64,000 nt of DNA from JAAYOS01 sp050950785 (GTDB lineage Bacteria; Bacillota; Clostridia; Oscillospirales; JAAYOS01): positions 1-64,000 of the forward strand of contig JBMNIG010000007.1 in the NCBI GenBank assembly GCA_050950785.1, in the 5' to 3' direction. Under the pieces are notes generated by a model. That model had not been told where the DNA came from and searched no databases. It saw only the letters and a list, made by a program, of their open reading frames with translations. Position 1 is the stretch's first letter. Each line of letters begins with the position of its first letter. The translations under genes and the position numbers were made by a program. Of the stretch, positions 63,278 to 64,000 are shown piece by piece.

Positions 63278-64000
63278 TTAAAGTATTTTGTTGACGTTAT
63301 ACAGCGAGTCAAGCACTAGCCACTGCTGATTGAAAAACGAGTTAATTGTCCAGTAACTCACACCACCTAAACCAAAGCGGTCTATAAGTCTCAAGCGTGC
63401 ATCAATACTTCTTGCATCGTCAAACCACACTTCATGCTGCCGGCCGCTGCTGTCGTAGTAATTGAAAAACGGTGCCTGGGAGGTGGTATTGTACTGAATG
63501 TTAGCGCCCACTCTTGCGGCTAAATTTACAGCACCAATATTTGTAACCGTCCTTGCTGCCGTTCCAGGAGTATATGGTAGAGTCCAATCGTACCCATAGT
63601 TCGGCATGCCCATTAATATCTTTTCCGGAGGAATGGCAGTTACCGCATAGTTTAGCACCCGTGTAACCTCATTTATAGGCGCCACTGCTAAAGGCGGCCC
63701 ATATGTATACCCCCATTCGTATGTCATTATTATCACATGATCCACCAATTCGCCGTGAGCAGCGTAGTCGTGAGCTTCGTACAGGAGTCCCGGTTGTGTG
63801 GCACTGATTTTTGGTGCAACAGCAGTCGTTATTATATATCCTAGTGGGCGCAGAGTGTTGGCAACACGCGCCAGAAAAGCGTTGTATAATTCACGGTCTG
63901 ATGGATAGATGTACTCAAAGTCTATATCAAGTCCGGAATAGTTTTTGCTGCTCAGTATGCTGAGTATGTTTTGTATAAGTGTGTCCTGCACGTCTTGAGA
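63278..64000 (-). CDS. GH18 family glycoside hydrolase, SleL/YaaH-like (partial)
   Basis: The C-terminal 240 residues of a gene that continues past the right edge. The catalytic motif is YSGLDIDFEYI (DXXDXDXE form, Glu as acid). MTYEWGYTYGPPLAVAPI and GMPNYGYDWTLPY follow, as in SleL/YaaH spore cortex-fragment N-acetylglucosaminidases, and the chain ends GVSYWTINSFFNQQW. N-terminal LysM domains, expected for SleL, would lie outside the window. It fits the spore-forming lifestyle shown by spoVM-sipL-spoIVA. Confidence 0.88.
   Translation of the reverse strand, partial: SQDVQDTLIQNILSILSSKNYSGLDIDFEYIYPSDRELYNAFLARVANTLRPLGYIITTAVAPKISATQPGLLYEAHDYAAHGELVDHVIIMTYEWGYTYGPPLAVAPINEVTRVLNYAVTAIPPEKILMGMPNYGYDWTLPYTPGTAARTVTNIGAVNLAARVGANIQYNTTSQAPFFNYYDSSGRQHEVWFDDARSIDARLRLIDRFGLGGVSYWTINSFFNQQWLVLDSLYNVNKIL

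Noticed and set aside
1..64000. CRISPR arrays, tRNA or rRNA genes, prophage or restriction-modification genes
   Set aside because: No regularly spaced repeats, cloverleaf sequences, rRNA signatures or matching proteins were seen on either strand.

Overview
The window looks like a chromosomal stretch from an anaerobic, endospore-forming Clostridia-type Firmicute. It carries a spore-coat basement cluster (a 27-residue spoVM, sipL with DUF3794/LysM, spoIVA), a SleL/YaaH-like GH18 enzyme at the right edge, a glycyl radical enzyme, a lipoteichoic-acid-synthase-like sulfatase, a CpsB/CapD pair and Firmicute-style ffh, rpsP-khpA, rimM-trmD and infC-rpmI-rplT operons. There are no rRNA or tRNA genes and no CRISPR array.

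Layout. 1-2233: IS21-family element (istB, istA), frameshifted. 2236-3589: truncated ISL3-family element, frameshifted. 3814-4977: lgt, frameshifted. 5120-12826: one very large cyclic beta-1,2-glucan synthase. 13026-17019: ylxM-ffh, rpsP-khpA, rimM-trmD. 17068-17162: REP-like palindromes. 17274-18397: an unrecognised protein and an ArsC/Spx-like protein. 18544-23473: LtaS-like protein, CpsB phosphatase, CapD-type epimerase. 24034-26885: response regulator, histidine kinase and a frameshifted membrane protein. 27040-31355: DUF4342 protein, a 45-residue membrane protein, spoVM, sipL, spoIVA. 31662-35681: glycyl radical enzyme, truncated aldose epimerase, AraC regulator. 35910-38614: CNNM/CorC-like protein, a small membrane protein, mntP. 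38802-40248: infC-rpmI-rplT with leader and terminator.

40259-52459 is a 12.2-kb block bounded on both sides by a perfect 325-bp copy of the 3' end of rplT plus its terminator. The block holds an intact ISL3-family IS, a TetR regulator, a GPH-type symporter, an SGNH hydrolase, a GH1 beta-glucosidase, an alpha/beta esterase, a GH2 beta-galactosidase, a GH78 alpha-L-rhamnosidase and a transposase stump. From the symporter rightwards its genes are richer in G+C, with different codon choice from the flanks. It reads as a self-contained catabolic locus for rhamnose-capped, acylated plant glycosides, either recently acquired or chimerically assembled.

52787-64000: a GNAT acetyltransferase, a secreted unknown, an ABC transporter plus two-component operon interrupted by a nested REP-like palindrome, a FAD/Rieske oxidoreductase behind an RBS-sequestering hairpin, a D-2-hydroxyacid dehydrogenase with a TIM-barrel isomerase, ruvX, and a partial GH18 gene.

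Quality caution: ten single-base losses, most of them readable as one missing base in a short homopolymer, fall in four consecutive genes in the first 5 kb (istB, istA, ISL3 transposase, lgt). The following 7.7-kb gene has none. This pattern suggests sequence error at the left end at least as strongly as gene decay.
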